A stretch of DNA of 64,000 nt from Amyelois transitella (GCF_032362555.1 NC_083531.1:4464001-4528000), one strand, 5' to 3'; positions 1 to 10,659 are shown, counted from the stretch's first letter. Notes: a model not told the origin generated them from the sequence alone. Translations and numbers: made by a program.

Positions 1-1507
1 GAGAGAGAATTGTTTAATGAAAATATTCTTCCATTGCATGTGTATGCATTCGGGGAATTCCAAGTAAGACGTCATTATATTTTACTAACTTTGACTTACG
101 GAGTCTATTTTTTTTTAATTTGAGTTATAGTAGAGTAAAAATATGTACTATTAACACCTCGCAGGGAAATAACATTTTGTTTGAGTTACAAGGTTTGAAT
201 AATTCCAGATATTACGGATTTAGGGGTTCAGCAGAAGGGAATGACATTTTTTTTCGACTTAACGAGGTTCTAGTTATAGAGATTCTACTGTAATATGTAT
301 ATGGGCACAAGAGACACAGTAGGCACTCATTTTTTCTTAGCCATTACTAACCTCTTTAACTGTCAACAACCTTATTCATGGGATTACGGTTAATCAAAAT
401 CATTTATTTCTTGATTATGTTTACAATGGGTCTTAATAATCTATTACACGTCCAGTTGCCTGAATGTGCAACTTGAAGACATGCATACTTATAATCACGT
501 CTATGTCCTTTGCGGGGTAGACAGGGCTAAGTCTTGAAAAGTCTGATAGGCCATGCTGTTTGGCCTAATGATAGAATTGAGATTCAAATAGTGATAGGTA
601 TATAGCCCATCACCTAAGAGAAGAATCCCAAGATTATAAGCCTATTTCATAGTCGCCTTTTACGACATACTTGGGAAAGAGAAGGAGTGGTCTTATTATT
701 TTTTCTATTGGAGCCGGGAACCACAAGGCACTAATGGACTTCCCAAGAAAGAATTGGTACATAATTACATACATGGCCACATTTAAATTTCAATTGTGGT
801 TTGTCAGCAGAATCCACGTAGCGCCATATGTATGTCATGCAATTATAACAAGGGTAGAGAACTGTACAAATAAGGCAAGCTCTTATAAATCACTTACACT
901 TTTTACGGAATACACGCTCTATTGTTCAGTTTTCGTTATAAAAATCAGCCTGCACAAAACTATGTTGGTTGTTCAAAGTAATATTTACACTGTACGCACA
1001 TTTAAGGTCATTGTTTAATTATATACACTTATATGTTATGATTTAAACCAATGAATTTATATATAACCCACCTTTTCAGTGGATTTAATTTAAATTTGGG
1101 ATTTATTTTAGTAAAATAGGTATAGCAAAATGTACAATTGCTGGCGTCCGATCCAACTCAGATTTTTTTGTCAAAGAAAAATTGAGTACATGACAGTGAC
1201 GTGACGGTGATAGTGACAGCTGACGGCTGACGGCAGAAAAGAGTGTATGTAATTCAATGAAGAACTAGGTATCTTATGGAAATGCCATAATTGTTCCACT
1301 TGACTCAGAAATGACAATAATATATTTGTCTCTATCACAACAGTGGTTCTACGGGAGTTCTACTCTTCATTGGCTTCGATGTACTTTTGCTGCCGCTGAC
1401 GCCATCGAACTTAACCGGTTTGTTTACATGTGAGATGTGGCCATTGTGATGTATTTCCGTGTTTTTTGACAAAGCTGTGCTCATATTAATTGAAAATAAG
1501 CTATAAG
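1..1507. other. Upstream region without a supported gene
   Basis: AT-rich sequence with no open frame that looks coding. Positions 481-735 hold a reverse copy of repeat family A. Around 190-290 there is a decayed repeat ending in a gattctactgta motif seen at ends of pogo-like elements. Nothing else is recognised. Confidence 0.5.
481..735 (-). mobile_element. SINE-like repeat, family A
   Basis: Reverse copy of the commonest repeat of the window. In forward sense the family starts TGCCGTGTGGTTCCCGGCAC, has a middle with GGCGATGGGCTAGCAACCTG, and ends GGGATATAGACGTGA followed by a (TATG)n tail. Length is about 260 bp. It appears in dozens of diverged copies on both strands; the superfamily was not identified. 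Confidence 0.8.
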
Positions 1508-1575
1508 ATGAAGTGTTCTGTAGCTTATTGTGACTTATGCCAAAGCAAAAATAGGTCGAATCTAACATATCACCG
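1508..1575 (+). CDS. Possible first exon of a THAP-domain protein (partial)
   Basis: ATG at 1508 opens a 22-codon frame beginning MKCSVAYC and ending NLTYHR, followed by a good donor GTAAGT at 1576. The order Met, C-x4-C, then a Tyr-His-Arg near residue 22 fits the start of a THAP zinc-binding domain (C2CH type), in which the next exon would continue with Phe-Pro. The donor phase is 2. No continuation exon was found before the next gene, so this may be a truncated gene or a relic of a THAP-bearing element. A second THAP relic lies on the minus strand near 45.7 kb. Identification rests on a short stretch only. Confidence 0.4.
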
Positions 1576-1888
1576 GTAAGTGCACGGTACATCACTAATT
1601 TCAGGCATTGGGGAATTTATTTATTTACTTAAAAATTAACCTTCATTTAAACTCGGGTATTTAACATACATTCACACCAAATTTTATCACAAACGGTCCA
1701 GCGGTTTAGCTATAATCTGAATCATAGGGATTATATTTGATTTCCAAACACTCTTTTTCAAAATGACATAGGTGATAGATATAATTGTTGGACCTTAGAT
1801 TATAGCAAAGATAGTTAGGATTCCCGATGTTGAACCAAATCACAGACGTATTAAACTTTATAGTTACAATTGTGATCGGAAAGGAAGT

Positions 1889-1956
1889 AAGTATGCAGAG
1901 ATCGTGGCAAGTGGAAAGAGCTACCTCTTTCCACTTGCCACGATCTCTGCATACTT
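1889..1956. repeat. Perfect 32-bp inverted repeat (palindrome)
   Basis: Two 32-bp arms (1889-1920 and 1925-1956) are exact reverse complements around a 4-nt loop. Both arms come from the 3' end of retroelement family F (GCAGAGATCGTGGCAAGTGG), so this is a head-to-head junction of two copies. The reverse copy continues to about 2045. Confidence 0.9.
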
Positions 1957-2045
1957 CCTTCGCTTCATCCACATTCATAACTCTCTTCATGCAAGCTCGG
2001 CGGTTTCGGGTACTCTTGACCAAACCCTTTGCCAGGACGTCTTTA
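1957..2045 (-). mobile_element. Non-LTR retroelement 3' end, family F (reverse)
   Basis: Continues the right arm of the palindrome with the family F sequence seen in full at 29585-30066, including the complement of AAGAGAGTTATGAATGTGGA and of the GTCCTGGCAAAGGGT stretch. Confidence 0.75.
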
Positions 2046-2476
2046 ATTTGATATATATTTTTTAAATTATCTATCTATAATTATTTTAAGGATACCTACC
2101 CCTCCGGGAAAGAGGAGTGATTTTATGTATGTAATCGGAAATGAACAATCTTAACTCACTCATTCATCGATAAAATATTATCGGCTCAATTAACAAGTGA
2201 ACATATCTAGTCCGCCATGTTGGTATCCCGATTTGTTTATTTAGGTATGCAGGAAAAGTACATGTGAGACAGAAGAAACTAAGAGAAGTTGGATTTTTGT
2301 TTTGGTTAAGTAACTTTGTTATGTTTTCAGTTGTTTGTGTCTAAATAAATAACTAAAAAACAGCCAGCCAATATTTGGCGGAAACTGTCGAAAGCAACGA
2401 TATTACGGCACTTTAGGTCAGTCAGTCAGTCGCATTAAACAAGTGTTTATGGAATCACAAGTGGAATACAATAGCA

Positions 2477-2629
2477 ATGTTTATGTCAATGATAACTGGG
2501 CCTACGTGCGGCTGGAGTAAATGGAAAGATATCCGTGGTTGCCGCGCCTGCTTAGCCACAGATGTGGTGCTGTTCAATATGTATGATCACAAAATTGTGG
2601 AAGATTATGTTGCTGTCTGTGGGATTGAT
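2477..2629 (+). CDS. ZAD-ZNF 1 exon 1 (ZAD N-terminal half)
   Basis: 51 codons from the ATG at 2477; ends GGGATTGAT before the donor GTAAGT. It carries CRACLATDVVLFNM, the first Cys pair of a ZAD, closely matching [14 protein letters not shown] in the paralogue. In-frame ATGs at 2483 and 2489 are alternative starts. Confidence 0.85.
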
Positions 2630-5600
2630 GTAAGTTATTTTAATTTCTAGAGTAAACTCGCAGTTTCAACCTTTGTGGCGCAGCGGTAGTACGCTTGTCT
2701 GTGACACCGGAGGTCCCCGGTTCGAATCTCGGCCAGGGCATGACGAGGAACGAACATTATTTATTTATTAATTTTTTTTTAACTTTCTCTGATCGCCCTG
2801 GGTCTTGGATGTTTATCTATATAAGTATTTATTATAAAATATAGTATCGTTGAGTTAGTATCTCCTAACACAAGTGTTGAACATACTTTGAGGCTAACTC
2901 CAATCTGTTAAAAGTGAAAAATCCCATTAATTTCTGTTCTTGTGGAAATTTCAGGAAGTGAATTATACGACCATTGCATTTTCCTGATTAAATATATGAT
3001 AAAATATTTTTCTTACAACAAACTTAAAAGCTTGTCAGTTGAGTTTTACTATCTATGTATATATACTAGCTGTCTCAGCAAATGTTGTTTTGCCACATTA
3101 ATATTTTTAAAGTAATTTCTATATATATTTAGTGGAAAGAGGTAGTCTCTGCCTACCCCTCCGGGAAAGAGGTGTGATTTTGTGTATGTAATTTCTAGTT
3201 AAAAAAATTTGTTAAGGGTGGAAAACCCTTATCACTAAAGGGTATGAGAAATAGATGTTGGCTGATTCTAAAACCTACTCAATATACTCTCAAAATTTTA
3301 CAAGAATTGGTCAAGCCGTTTCGGAGGAGTACGGGAACCAAGAATTTTATATATAAGATTTGGGTCATTCAAAATATAAAGAAATATGCTTATAGGGACA
3401 TCCTTGATTACAGCAGTGTAGTAGCAGTGCAGTGTAGTTTGTTCCGTCGCTACTTCTACACATGGGCTTTTGAAGCGGTAGTAGTTATAATTAGATTTAA
3501 GTGATGTGACGACAATAAGTGATACCTTGTATCCAATTTTGAAAATAAATCTATTCTATTCTACAGATTATAGATGACTACCCTAAGCTGCTATGTTGGT
3601 ACTGCTTTGATATGGTGAAAAAATTCAACGTCTTTAGGAACAGGTGCAAGAGAGCCTATGGTTTTCTTGTGAAAGTTGATACTCTGGATAAACATGTGAG
3701 TTTATAATATATAGCTGTGCCCGCAAATTTGTTCGCGTGGAAACTATTCCATACGAAAATAACTATATTTTGGGCATCATCGAAGCCCTCAAGGATGAAT
3801 ATTTTACCCAGTCTTTTTCACATTTTCCCTTATTTCTTTTTGTGTTGAATAGACCATGTATCGAGGAAGGCTTTAGGCTATATAACATCACGCTGCAACT
3901 ATAAGGAGCAGGAAAAATTATTCATCCTTGTGGGCTTCAGTGATGCCCAAAGTAACTATTCCAAGCAGACAAAGTCACGGGCACAGCTAGTTAATATATA
4001 TGTATTTCTTTATTTAAGGTCACTATATCAACTTTACAAGAAATCCACAATGCAAACAAAGATTTTCAAATACCTCCCATTACTGTTGTAAATGTTAATG
4101 ATAATACAACAAGTGATTATCCTAATGATAATTTAGAATGTACGATAGAAGGCAATAAATCAGATATAAATAGTGATAATGATTTTACAAACGATTGTAA
4201 TAGTGATGACATTGATACAAATGAAAATCATGACGATGATGATGTTGATGTTATTGAATCAAAACAAAATAGCGTTAAAGAGATAAGTAAACATGTGAAT
4301 TTAGATAAAATCAAAACTGTGGGCGATCTTTTAGACATAAGTGACCATGAATTGGAATTGATGGAAGAGAAATGGCTGAATGGTGAATATCAAATGAGAG
4401 ACATATTGAAAGATTGTTTTAAGAAAATTTCGAGCGGGGATCCTATTCCAGTTATTGAGTTCGACGACGTCGCTGATGATACGGCTGAACCCGAAAATGT
4501 CCGTGCTACGTACACGAAAACGGTGACAAACGTACAATTGGCGGGTTTAGCGAAAAAATACGGTTTCCGTGCGAAGTTTTTGACGCAACAAGAACAAATT
4601 GATGAAGTGGAATTGAATAAAAAGTCCGGTTTGAAATTCGTGTGCACGGAATGCGGGGTGATACTGAAGAGTGAATCAGGTCACCAAAGACATTTGGAGA
4701 CTCGTCATAATCCAGGTTTTATGAGCGTATGCGACATTTGTTCAGCGAGGTTTACGAGAAAAGAATCACTGTGGTGTCATATGCAACAGCACGCTGTGAC
4801 GTTTTGCTGTCAATCGTGCGATCACAAAACAAAAATCCGTTCCGAAATGAAAGTGCATCAGATTAAACACCAGAAAAAAATCTGCGAATTCTGCGGTAAA
4901 GGTTATCAGACGGGTGACGCTCTGAACAAACATATGAACCTCAGGCATCCCGCTTCGAGACTTGTCTGTAATGTGTGCGGGAAATCCGTTAAGAACGAGA
5001 AAGGGATGTTTGTACATAAGAATTCTTCGCATCCAAAATTTACTTATTCATGCGACAGATGTCCAGCTCAGTTCTACAGCGAAGCAGCTTTGCAGAGACA
5101 TGATGCGATGTTTTGTAACCTTATCAATTGTTCGATTTGCGGTTATGTGTTTGGCAATTCGTATTTTTTGAAGTTACACATAATTTTGTGTCATCAGTGC
5201 GATACGGATTTGAGTTATAGCTGTGCTAAGTGTAAAGTCGGGTTTCTCACGGAAGAAGGTTTGCAGAAGCATATTGATACATGTATGAGATCAGTGCATT
5301 GCATCGAATGCGGGGAGATGTTTGAAGCGGCCGGACAGTTGACTGAACATACAAACATACATGAGGATAAAATAAAAGAGACCTTCAATTGTGTTAAGGT
5401 AATAATGACTTCTTTTGAAGCATAAATTATGTGTTGTCTTAAAAGTTAGCCTAAATTATTTATGTATATGTCACTGGAAAATAACAAAAATTTTAAGTTT
5501 ATAAATTTCCGAGGAAGTTTATAAACTTTCGTAGGATTCTCTTGACGGCCTCTGTGGTACAGCGGTAGTACGCTTGTCTGTGACTTCCGAGGTCCTGGGT

Positions 5601-8600
5601 TCGAATCCCGGCCAGTGCATGATGAGAAAAGAAGTTTTTCTGATTGGCCTGGGGCTTGGATGTTTATCTACATAAGTATTTATTACAAAACATAGTATCG
5701 TTGAGTTAGTATCTCTTAACACAAGTCTCGAACTTACTTCGAGGCTAACTCAGTCTGTGTAATTTGTCCCGTATATATTTATTTTTTTTTTTTAAACGAG
5801 AGATGAATTGTAATTATTTTACGTCGACGTTTCTGTAAATTTATAAACTTACCGAACTGACGCGTAAAATAATAAGTAAGCCATAACAAAACGACATGCG
5901 CTCTCATTGGTTGAACAAGTCACGTATTAATTTTTCCTCTCCTCCGCCATTCATTGCTACGGAGCATAAAAAAATCGGTCGCTTGTGTATTTTTTTTAAA
6001 GTTTTTAATGTTGCCACTGTTTTGAAACTGTTAAATAGTAGTAGTTGAATGTCATAAACTAGTAGTAGTTGAATGTCATAAATGGCGACTGAGTGATAGG
6101 CTTATTAACCTGGGATTCTTCTTTTAGGCGACAGGCTAGCAACCTGTCAATATTTGAATATCAATTCTATCATTAAGCCAAATAGCTGAACGTTGCCATT
6201 CAGTCTTTTTAAGACTGTTAGCTCTGTCTACCCTGCAAGGCATATAGATGTGACCATATGTATTTATGTATGTACATATGTATTCTATCATTGAGCCAAA
6301 CAGCTGAACGTGGCCTTTCAGTGTTTTCTTAGTTGCTTTTTACGACATCCACAGAAAAGATATGGAGTGGTTATATTCTTAAGTGCCGGAAACCATACGG
6401 CACTAAACTAGATTGAAGTATTTATTTATGTTTTTTAAGTAAGAAAAAAACTTACATATACGATAATTTATTTTTTCCAGTGTCGCAAATATATCAAAGG
6501 AGTTGTTAATTACAAAAATCATTATGATTCGTGTAAAAGGAAATGTGATAAGGTATGTGAAACAGAATGAAAGTTACAGGTTCAAATCCCACCCCGGCCA
6601 TGATTATTTTCAAAGTTATGTAATGTTAACATTATAAAAAATAGTATTTTTATTTGTTGGCAACACAGATTTTGATTTTGACGTTTATAGTTAGCCGTGT
6701 TATTTTTTAAGTGATCTATATTTGCAAATTGACGTCCGGTGAAAATGCTGCAGTGTAGTTTGTTCCACCGCTTCTATAACACACGCGCTTCGGAAGCGGC
6801 AGTAGTCACAATTAGATTTAAGCAATGTGACGTAATGAATAAGTGATACCTTGTATCCAATTTTTTGATAATAAATCTTGTTTGTTTGTTTGTTATATCT
6901 TTATTGCATAGAAATTTACACAGTAACAAGAAAATAGTAAGTACATAGTTCAAATTCAAATTCAAAAATATTTATTGTGGTACACAGGTATAAAAGATAT
7001 AAAAATGATAAACATGTAAGGTGTCACTGTGGCCTGTCTATAATAGACGTACAATAATTAAGGTACTTAGTCGCTAAATTAAAAAAACAAAAAATGCCAA
7101 TTGCTTCCAAAACATTAAAAAAGAAAGAAAAAAAAAACACATACAAATATATCCCAAAGCAATTCGTCAAAGTGGCTAAATCCAGTCCTTTAGTTAGTTA
7201 CATAGGTATAAAAGAAACAAATCACTTGCAATGGCGGACTTATCCCATGAAGGGATCTCTTCCAATGAACCAAAAAAAAAAAATTTGTAAAGCTAATTCT
7301 ATTCTATACTATATTTCATTTAATTTCAGGCATCAAAGGTGTGTGTCATGGCCGACGACAGAGACATGGTCGAAATAAAAGATGGTGGCACATTGAATAA
7401 AAATCATAGTAACAATAAACCTAAAATGATTTGCGAAGCCTGCGGAAAGATATATTATGTGAGTCTTCTTCTTTGTCATTACCTTTTTAAACTTTCTACG
7501 CAAATGGCAAGCAATTAATCAAATAAATATTCTATTCTACTTTACTCTACTTTACTTTACTCTGATCTACTCTACTCTACTATTCTATACGTGGGGTCGG
7601 CACAGTATGTTAGTTTTTTCCAATTACTTCTGTCAATTGCCATCTCACCTGTCACCCCCTTTCTCCTCATACTATCCTTTACGTCGTCCATCCATCTCTT
7701 TTTCGTTCTTCCTCTATTTCTTAAACCTTTCACTTCCATATTTTTGACGGCCTCTGTGGCGCAGTGGTAGTACGCTTGTCTGTGACACCGGAGGTCCCGG
7801 GTTCGAATCGGCCAGGGCATGATGATAAAGGTACTTTCTCTGATTGGCCTGGGTCTTGGATGTTTAGTTTATCTATATAAGTATTTATTATAAAATAAAG
7901 TATCGTTGAGTTAGTATCACGTAACACAAGTCTCGAACTTACTTCGAGGCTAACACGATCTGTGTAATATGTCCCGTATATATTTATTTATTTAAGGATC
8001 TTTTAGTAACATGACCTTCCAACATTCGCATCATCGCGCAAATATACATATTTTATGAAAATGAATATATACGGGACAAATCCTTAAAATAATATTAGAA
8101 GGATATTTTTTAAGAAAAAATACTCAAAGTCCTGGCAAAGGGTCAGGTCAAGAGTACCCGATGATGATGAAGCGATGGAAGTGTGCAGAGATCGTGGCAA
8201 GTGGAAAGATGTAGTCTCCGCCTACATCTCCGTGAAAGAGGCGTGATTTTATGTATGTATGGATTTTTTTTTTTCAGAATAAGGTATCTTTGATATCACA
8301 TATCAAGATTCACACAGGTGACTTGTTGAATTGCCAACTTTGTCCAAAGAGATTTACAACTAATGCTGCGTTAAAGGTAAGTTTTAGTGTTTATTTGTCT
8401 ACCACCTGTTGCCCGCGAGTTCGGTCGCCGTAGAAGTTCACTGACAATATCTATATTTCTAAAAGCGGACACCATTTATTAACCCCCCTTAGAGGGGGAG
8501 TAATTATTATACATATACCTGCCTTGAGATGGTTAATTGTTGAAAATCTTACAAAAGAATACATTTGCAAATCCCGCGGGAACTATAGTTTTACAATTTA

Positions 8601-9803
8601 CATACATACATACATATAGTCACGTCTATACCCCTTGCGGGATAGACAGAGCTAGCAGTCTTGAAATACTGAAAGGCCACGTTTAGAATGTGAGAATTGA
8701 CATTTTAATAGTGGCAGGTTGTATAGTCCATCGCCTAAAAGAAGATTTCTAAGTTTAGAAGTCTATCCCTTAGTCGCCTTTTACGATATCCATTAAGGAG
8801 GAAAGAGATGGAGTGGTCCTATTCTTTTTTTTTTGCCGGGAACCACACGGCACATAAAAATATATGTATTTATGTATATATTATATGTAGATATTGAAAT
8901 TTTCAGCGTCACGAGAGGCTCCACACGGGTGTGAAATTGTTATCGTGTTCCAAATGTACAAAAAGATTCGTCACATTCTCCGACCTCCACAGCCACGCTA
9001 AACTTGTGAGTGTCATTGAACTTCAGCCCTTTTAATCATTTATTACATACATACATATGATCACGTCTATATCCCTAGCGGGGTTGACAGAGCCACCAGT
9101 CTTGAAATGACTGATAGGCCGCGCACAGCTGTTTGGCTTAGTGATAGAATTGAGATTCAAATAGTGACAGGTTGCTAGCTCATCGCCTAAAAGAGGAAGC
9201 CCAAGTTTATAAGCCTATCCCTTAGTCGCCTTTTACGACATCCGTGGGAAAGAGATGGAGTGGTCCTATTCTTTTTTGGAATGGTGCCGGGAACCACACG
9301 GCCATGTACCAATGATTGTTTTCGGAATTATGTACCTACATTAGTTTGAATACTAACCGATGGTCTTACGGTGAAGGAAAACATGATGAGGAAACCTGGA
9401 CATTTAGGGAAATGGATGTGTGTACCATTATCCCCTGCAAAGGTCGCGGAGGTCAGACGGGAGTCGCTTCGTGCAAAAACCTGACTCACCCAATCCAAGA
9501 TCCATGGTCAAAGAGGTCAAACGAGATGGAGTGGTCACATACTTTTTATAATTTATCGGTGCCGGGAACCACACGGCACATATGAATCAATCAATCAACA
9601 AAATAATCTCAATGGTGTACCTATATAATGGTTTAAACTCCCTTTTTTTACAGAGACATTAGGAAAGGAACCACGCTTGTCAAATGTGCGGTTACAAATT
9701 CTTCAGTGCTAAAAGCTATTCTTCAACACATAGACATTCACACGAACGTGACGGCGGTGTAATGAAGTCCGAATTAATTACTTACTTGGAACAGATAATA
9801 TAA
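2477..9803 (+). CDS. ZAD plus C2H2 zinc-finger protein 1 (8 exons)
   Basis: Exons 2477-2629, 3567-3695, 4019-5398, 6481-6552, 7330-7458, 8278-8376, 8907-9005 and 9654 (or 9663)-9803 join in one frame, all in phase 0. Residues 1-94 form a zinc-finger-associated domain (ZAD): CRAC in exon 1 pairs with CWYC in exon 2. A linker rich in Asp and Asn follows, and about 13-14 C2H2 or C2HC fingers start near residue 300. The finger split across exons 3 and 4 has its first Cys pair divided by the intron. ZAD proteins of insects are nuclear DNA-binding proteins, and the ZAD mediates dimerisation. The start was set at the first in-frame ATG after the TAG at 2414. An in-frame TAG at 9660-9662 either ends the protein at 689 aa or is skipped by a second acceptor, giving 733 aa. 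The paralogue at 16863 has the same layout. Confidence 0.85.
2671..2905 (+). mobile_element. tRNA-derived SINE, family C
   Basis: The head has A-box and B-box-like motifs (GTGGCGCAGCGGTAGTACGC; GGTTCGAAT), followed by a body with CTTGGATGTTTATCTATATA and AGTATCGTTGAGTTAGTATC. Inserted in intron 1 of ZAD-ZNF 1. Confidence 0.8.
3125..3190 (+). mobile_element. Family F retroelement 3' end
   Basis: Short forward fragment AGTGGAAAGAGGTAGTCTCT, then CTACCCCTCCGGGAAAGAGG, as in the long copy at 29585-30066. Confidence 0.7.
3412..3566 (+). mobile_element. Repeat family E, abutting exon 2
   Basis: Matches the family that reads GTAGTTTGTTCCGCCGCTTC...TTGTATCCAATTTTGAAAAT and ends AATAAATCTATTCTATTCT. 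The tail runs straight into ACAG of the exon 2 acceptor. Confidence 0.8.
3567..3695 (+). CDS. ZAD-ZNF 1 exon 2 (ZAD C-terminal half)
   Basis: 43 codons, phase 0 at both ends. CWYC supplies the second Cys pair of the ZAD. Acceptor CTACAG at 3561-3566, donor GTGAGT at 3696. The acceptor tract is the tail of a family E repeat. Confidence 0.85.
3711..3992. mobile_element. Helitron-type repeat, family D (two opposed halves)
   Basis: Begins AGCTGTGCCCGCAAATTTG and ends CACGGGCACAGCTAGT, so the 3' end of the family is present at both sides in opposite orientation, with internal AAGGCTTTAGGCTATATAAC. Ending in CTAGT fits non-autonomous Helitrons common in Lepidoptera. Confidence 0.7.
4019..5398 (+). 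CDS. ZAD-ZNF 1 exon 3 (acidic linker and nine fingers)
   Basis: 460 codons. The first 200 are a linker rich in Asn and Asp with no fingers. From about 4634 there are nine C2H2 or C2HC fingers (for example CTECGVILKSESGHQRH and CDICSARFTRKESLWCH). It ends FNCVK before GTAATA, so a tenth finger is cut between its two cysteines. Confidence 0.9.
5545..5790 (+). mobile_element. tRNA-derived SINE, family C
   Basis: Complete copy in intron 3 from GGCCTCTGTGGTACAGCGGT to the CCCGTATATATTTATT tail. Confidence 0.85.
6085..6412 (+). mobile_element. Family A copies, forward then reverse
   Basis: A 3' half of family A (GGCGACAGGCTAGCAACCTG to a TATG-rich tail near 6280) is followed by rearranged family A pieces ending ATACGGCAC at 6405-6412. 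Confidence 0.7.
6481..6552 (+). CDS. ZAD-ZNF 1 exon 4 (rest of the split finger)
   Basis: 24 codons after a TTTTTTCCAG acceptor, starting CRKYIKGVVNYKNHYDSC. Joined to NCVK of exon 3 it restores C-x2-C...H-x4-C, a C2HC finger. Donor GTATGT at 6553. Confidence 0.8.
6722..6895 (+). mobile_element. Repeat family E
   Basis: GACGTCCGGTGAAAATGCTG at the left, AATAAATCTTGTTTGTTTG at the right; inside intron 4. Confidence 0.8.
7330..7458 (+). CDS. ZAD-ZNF 1 exon 5
   Basis: 43 codons; acceptor TAATTTCAG, donor GTGAGT at 7459. It ends with CEACGKIYY, the Cys half of a finger whose His half lies in exon 6. Confidence 0.8.
7745..7990 (+). mobile_element. tRNA-derived SINE, family C
   Basis: GACGGCCTCTGTGGCGCAGT through GGTTCGAAT to CCCGTATATATTTATTTA, in intron 5. 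Confidence 0.85.
8125..8260 (+). mobile_element. Family F 3' end just before exon 6
   Basis: TCCTGGCAAAGGGTCAGGTC through GAGGCGTGATTTTATGTATG. Its tail ends 17 nt before the exon 6 start, so the poly-T acceptor tract is directly downstream of the element. Confidence 0.8.
8278..8376 (+). CDS. ZAD-ZNF 1 exon 6
   Basis: 33 codons after TTTTTTTTTCAG; donor GTAAGT. It gives NKVSLISHIKIHTGD, then CQLCPKRFTTNAALK. The intron breaks fingers in the same place as exons 5 and 7 do. Confidence 0.85.
8590..8856 (-). mobile_element. SINE-like repeat, family A
   Basis: Nearly full reverse copy in intron 6, starting with CATACATACATACATATAG and ending CCGGGAACCACACGGCAC. Confidence 0.85.
8907..9005 (+). 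CDS. ZAD-ZNF 1 exon 7
   Basis: 33 codons; acceptor ATTTTCAG, donor GTGAGT at 9006. It starts RHERLHTG, finishing the previous finger, and contains CSKCTKRFVTFSDLHSHAKL. Confidence 0.85.
9043..9304 (-). mobile_element. SINE-like repeat, family A
   Basis: Nearly full reverse copy in intron 7, from the CATA tail to CCGGGAACCACACGGC. Confidence 0.85.
9335..9585 (+). mobile_element. SINE family B body
   Basis: TTTGAATACTAACCGATGGT...GGTCAGACGGGAGTCGCTTC...CCTGACTCACCCAATCC, the body of the tRNA-headed family seen with its head at 27436 and 61541. It runs into the last part of a family A copy. Confidence 0.7.
9654..9803 (+). CDS. ZAD-ZNF 1 last exon with in-frame TAG
   Basis: After the acceptor TTTACAG at 9653 the phase-0 frame reads Arg-His-TAG, then stays open for 46 codons to the TAA at 9801-9803 and encodes another finger (CQMCGYKFFSAKSYSSTH). 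Using the AG of that TAG as the acceptor would start the exon at 9663 in the same frame and skip the stop. Either a late nonsense change or an alternative 3' site explains this. Confidence 0.65.
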
Positions 9804-9819
9804 AACGTATCTTGATTAA

Positions 9820-10018
9820 ATTAAGGACGTCCTGGCAAAAGGTCAGGTCGAGAGTACCCGAAACCGACGAGCTGGGATCGTGGCGAGTGGAAAGATGTGG
9901 TCTCTCCCACATACCAAATTTCATCGTAATCGGTTCAGTAGTTATTGCGTGAAAGAGTAACAAACGTCCATACTGACATACTCACAAACTTTCGCATTTA
10001 TAATATTAGTAGGATGTA
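9820..10018 (+). mobile_element. Fused fragments of families F and D2
   Basis: Family F (GACGTCCTGGCAAAAGGTCA) to about 9900, then a fragment of the Helitron-type subfamily D2 (TCGTAATCGGTTCAGTAG...CTTTCGCATTTATAATATTA). Confidence 0.65.
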
Positions 10019-10054
10019 TGAAAAACTATGTGGATTAAATCAGTGATGAAATTC

Positions 10055-10425
10055 TGAAAAACTGTTTTATCCGAACTCCGACTAACCGAATCGCCGATTA
10101 TCCGAATCAAATCAATCAATCCGAAAACGGTTGAAGACCGCAAAACAGCTTACATTGACGGAGATGATTAAAAAACAATGATTTTTATTTCTAAACTTGT
10201 TCATAAGTACATTTTATTTATATTTAAAACATGTGGAAATTACATGTTTCTTTCATTTAATTCAATAAAAAAATAGTGCAATATCAAAACGTAGCTTTTA
10301 TTCTCTCCAATGGCAATTTTTTTTTTTAAATCCGATTATCCGAATATTTGATTATCCGAATGGGTCCCGGTCCCCATTTTCCATTCCATCGGATCCATTC
10401 GGATAATTGGAGTTCTACTGTAGAT
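10055..10425. mobile_element. Pogo/Tigger-like DNA transposon remnant
   Basis: Repeated TTATCCGAA motifs and a right end reading ATTCGGATAATTGGAGTTCT then ACTGTA, typical of pogo-type terminal repeats. The left end is degraded; no transposase frame. Confidence 0.5.
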
Positions 10426-10522
10426 ATAAAATAGAAAAAAAACATCAATTGTATTAGCTTAATTCAGAAGTAAGCAAGAATAATACCAAATATTTATGTG
10501 ATTACATTTATTTTCTTATCAG

Positions 10523-10659
10523 CAAACCGACAGAGATTCTCACGAGTCAAACGTAAGCAGCAGAATGATTCCATTGTCAATTCAAAAAGACCGGCTGTCA
10601 AATACATTATTAATCATCGATATTGGAATACATTCTTATTAAACCTTTTTACTAAATAA
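10523..10659 (+). CDS. Candidate extra 3' exon of ZAD-ZNF 1 (weak)
   Basis: After TTTTCTTATCAG an open stretch with a basic, Lys/Arg-rich reading (frame ending at the TAA at 10657-10659) lies before an AATAAA at about 10677. It would need a donor such as GTGTAA near 9757. It may simply be 3' UTR. Confidence 0.15.

Noticed and set aside
2671..2760. Possible tRNA gene (A and B box-like motifs); same at 5545, 7745, 18190, 42890, 47928, 57290 and 62850
   Set aside because: The same head with the same SINE body follows in every copy, and the cloverleaf is incomplete. These are tRNA-derived SINEs, not tRNA genes.
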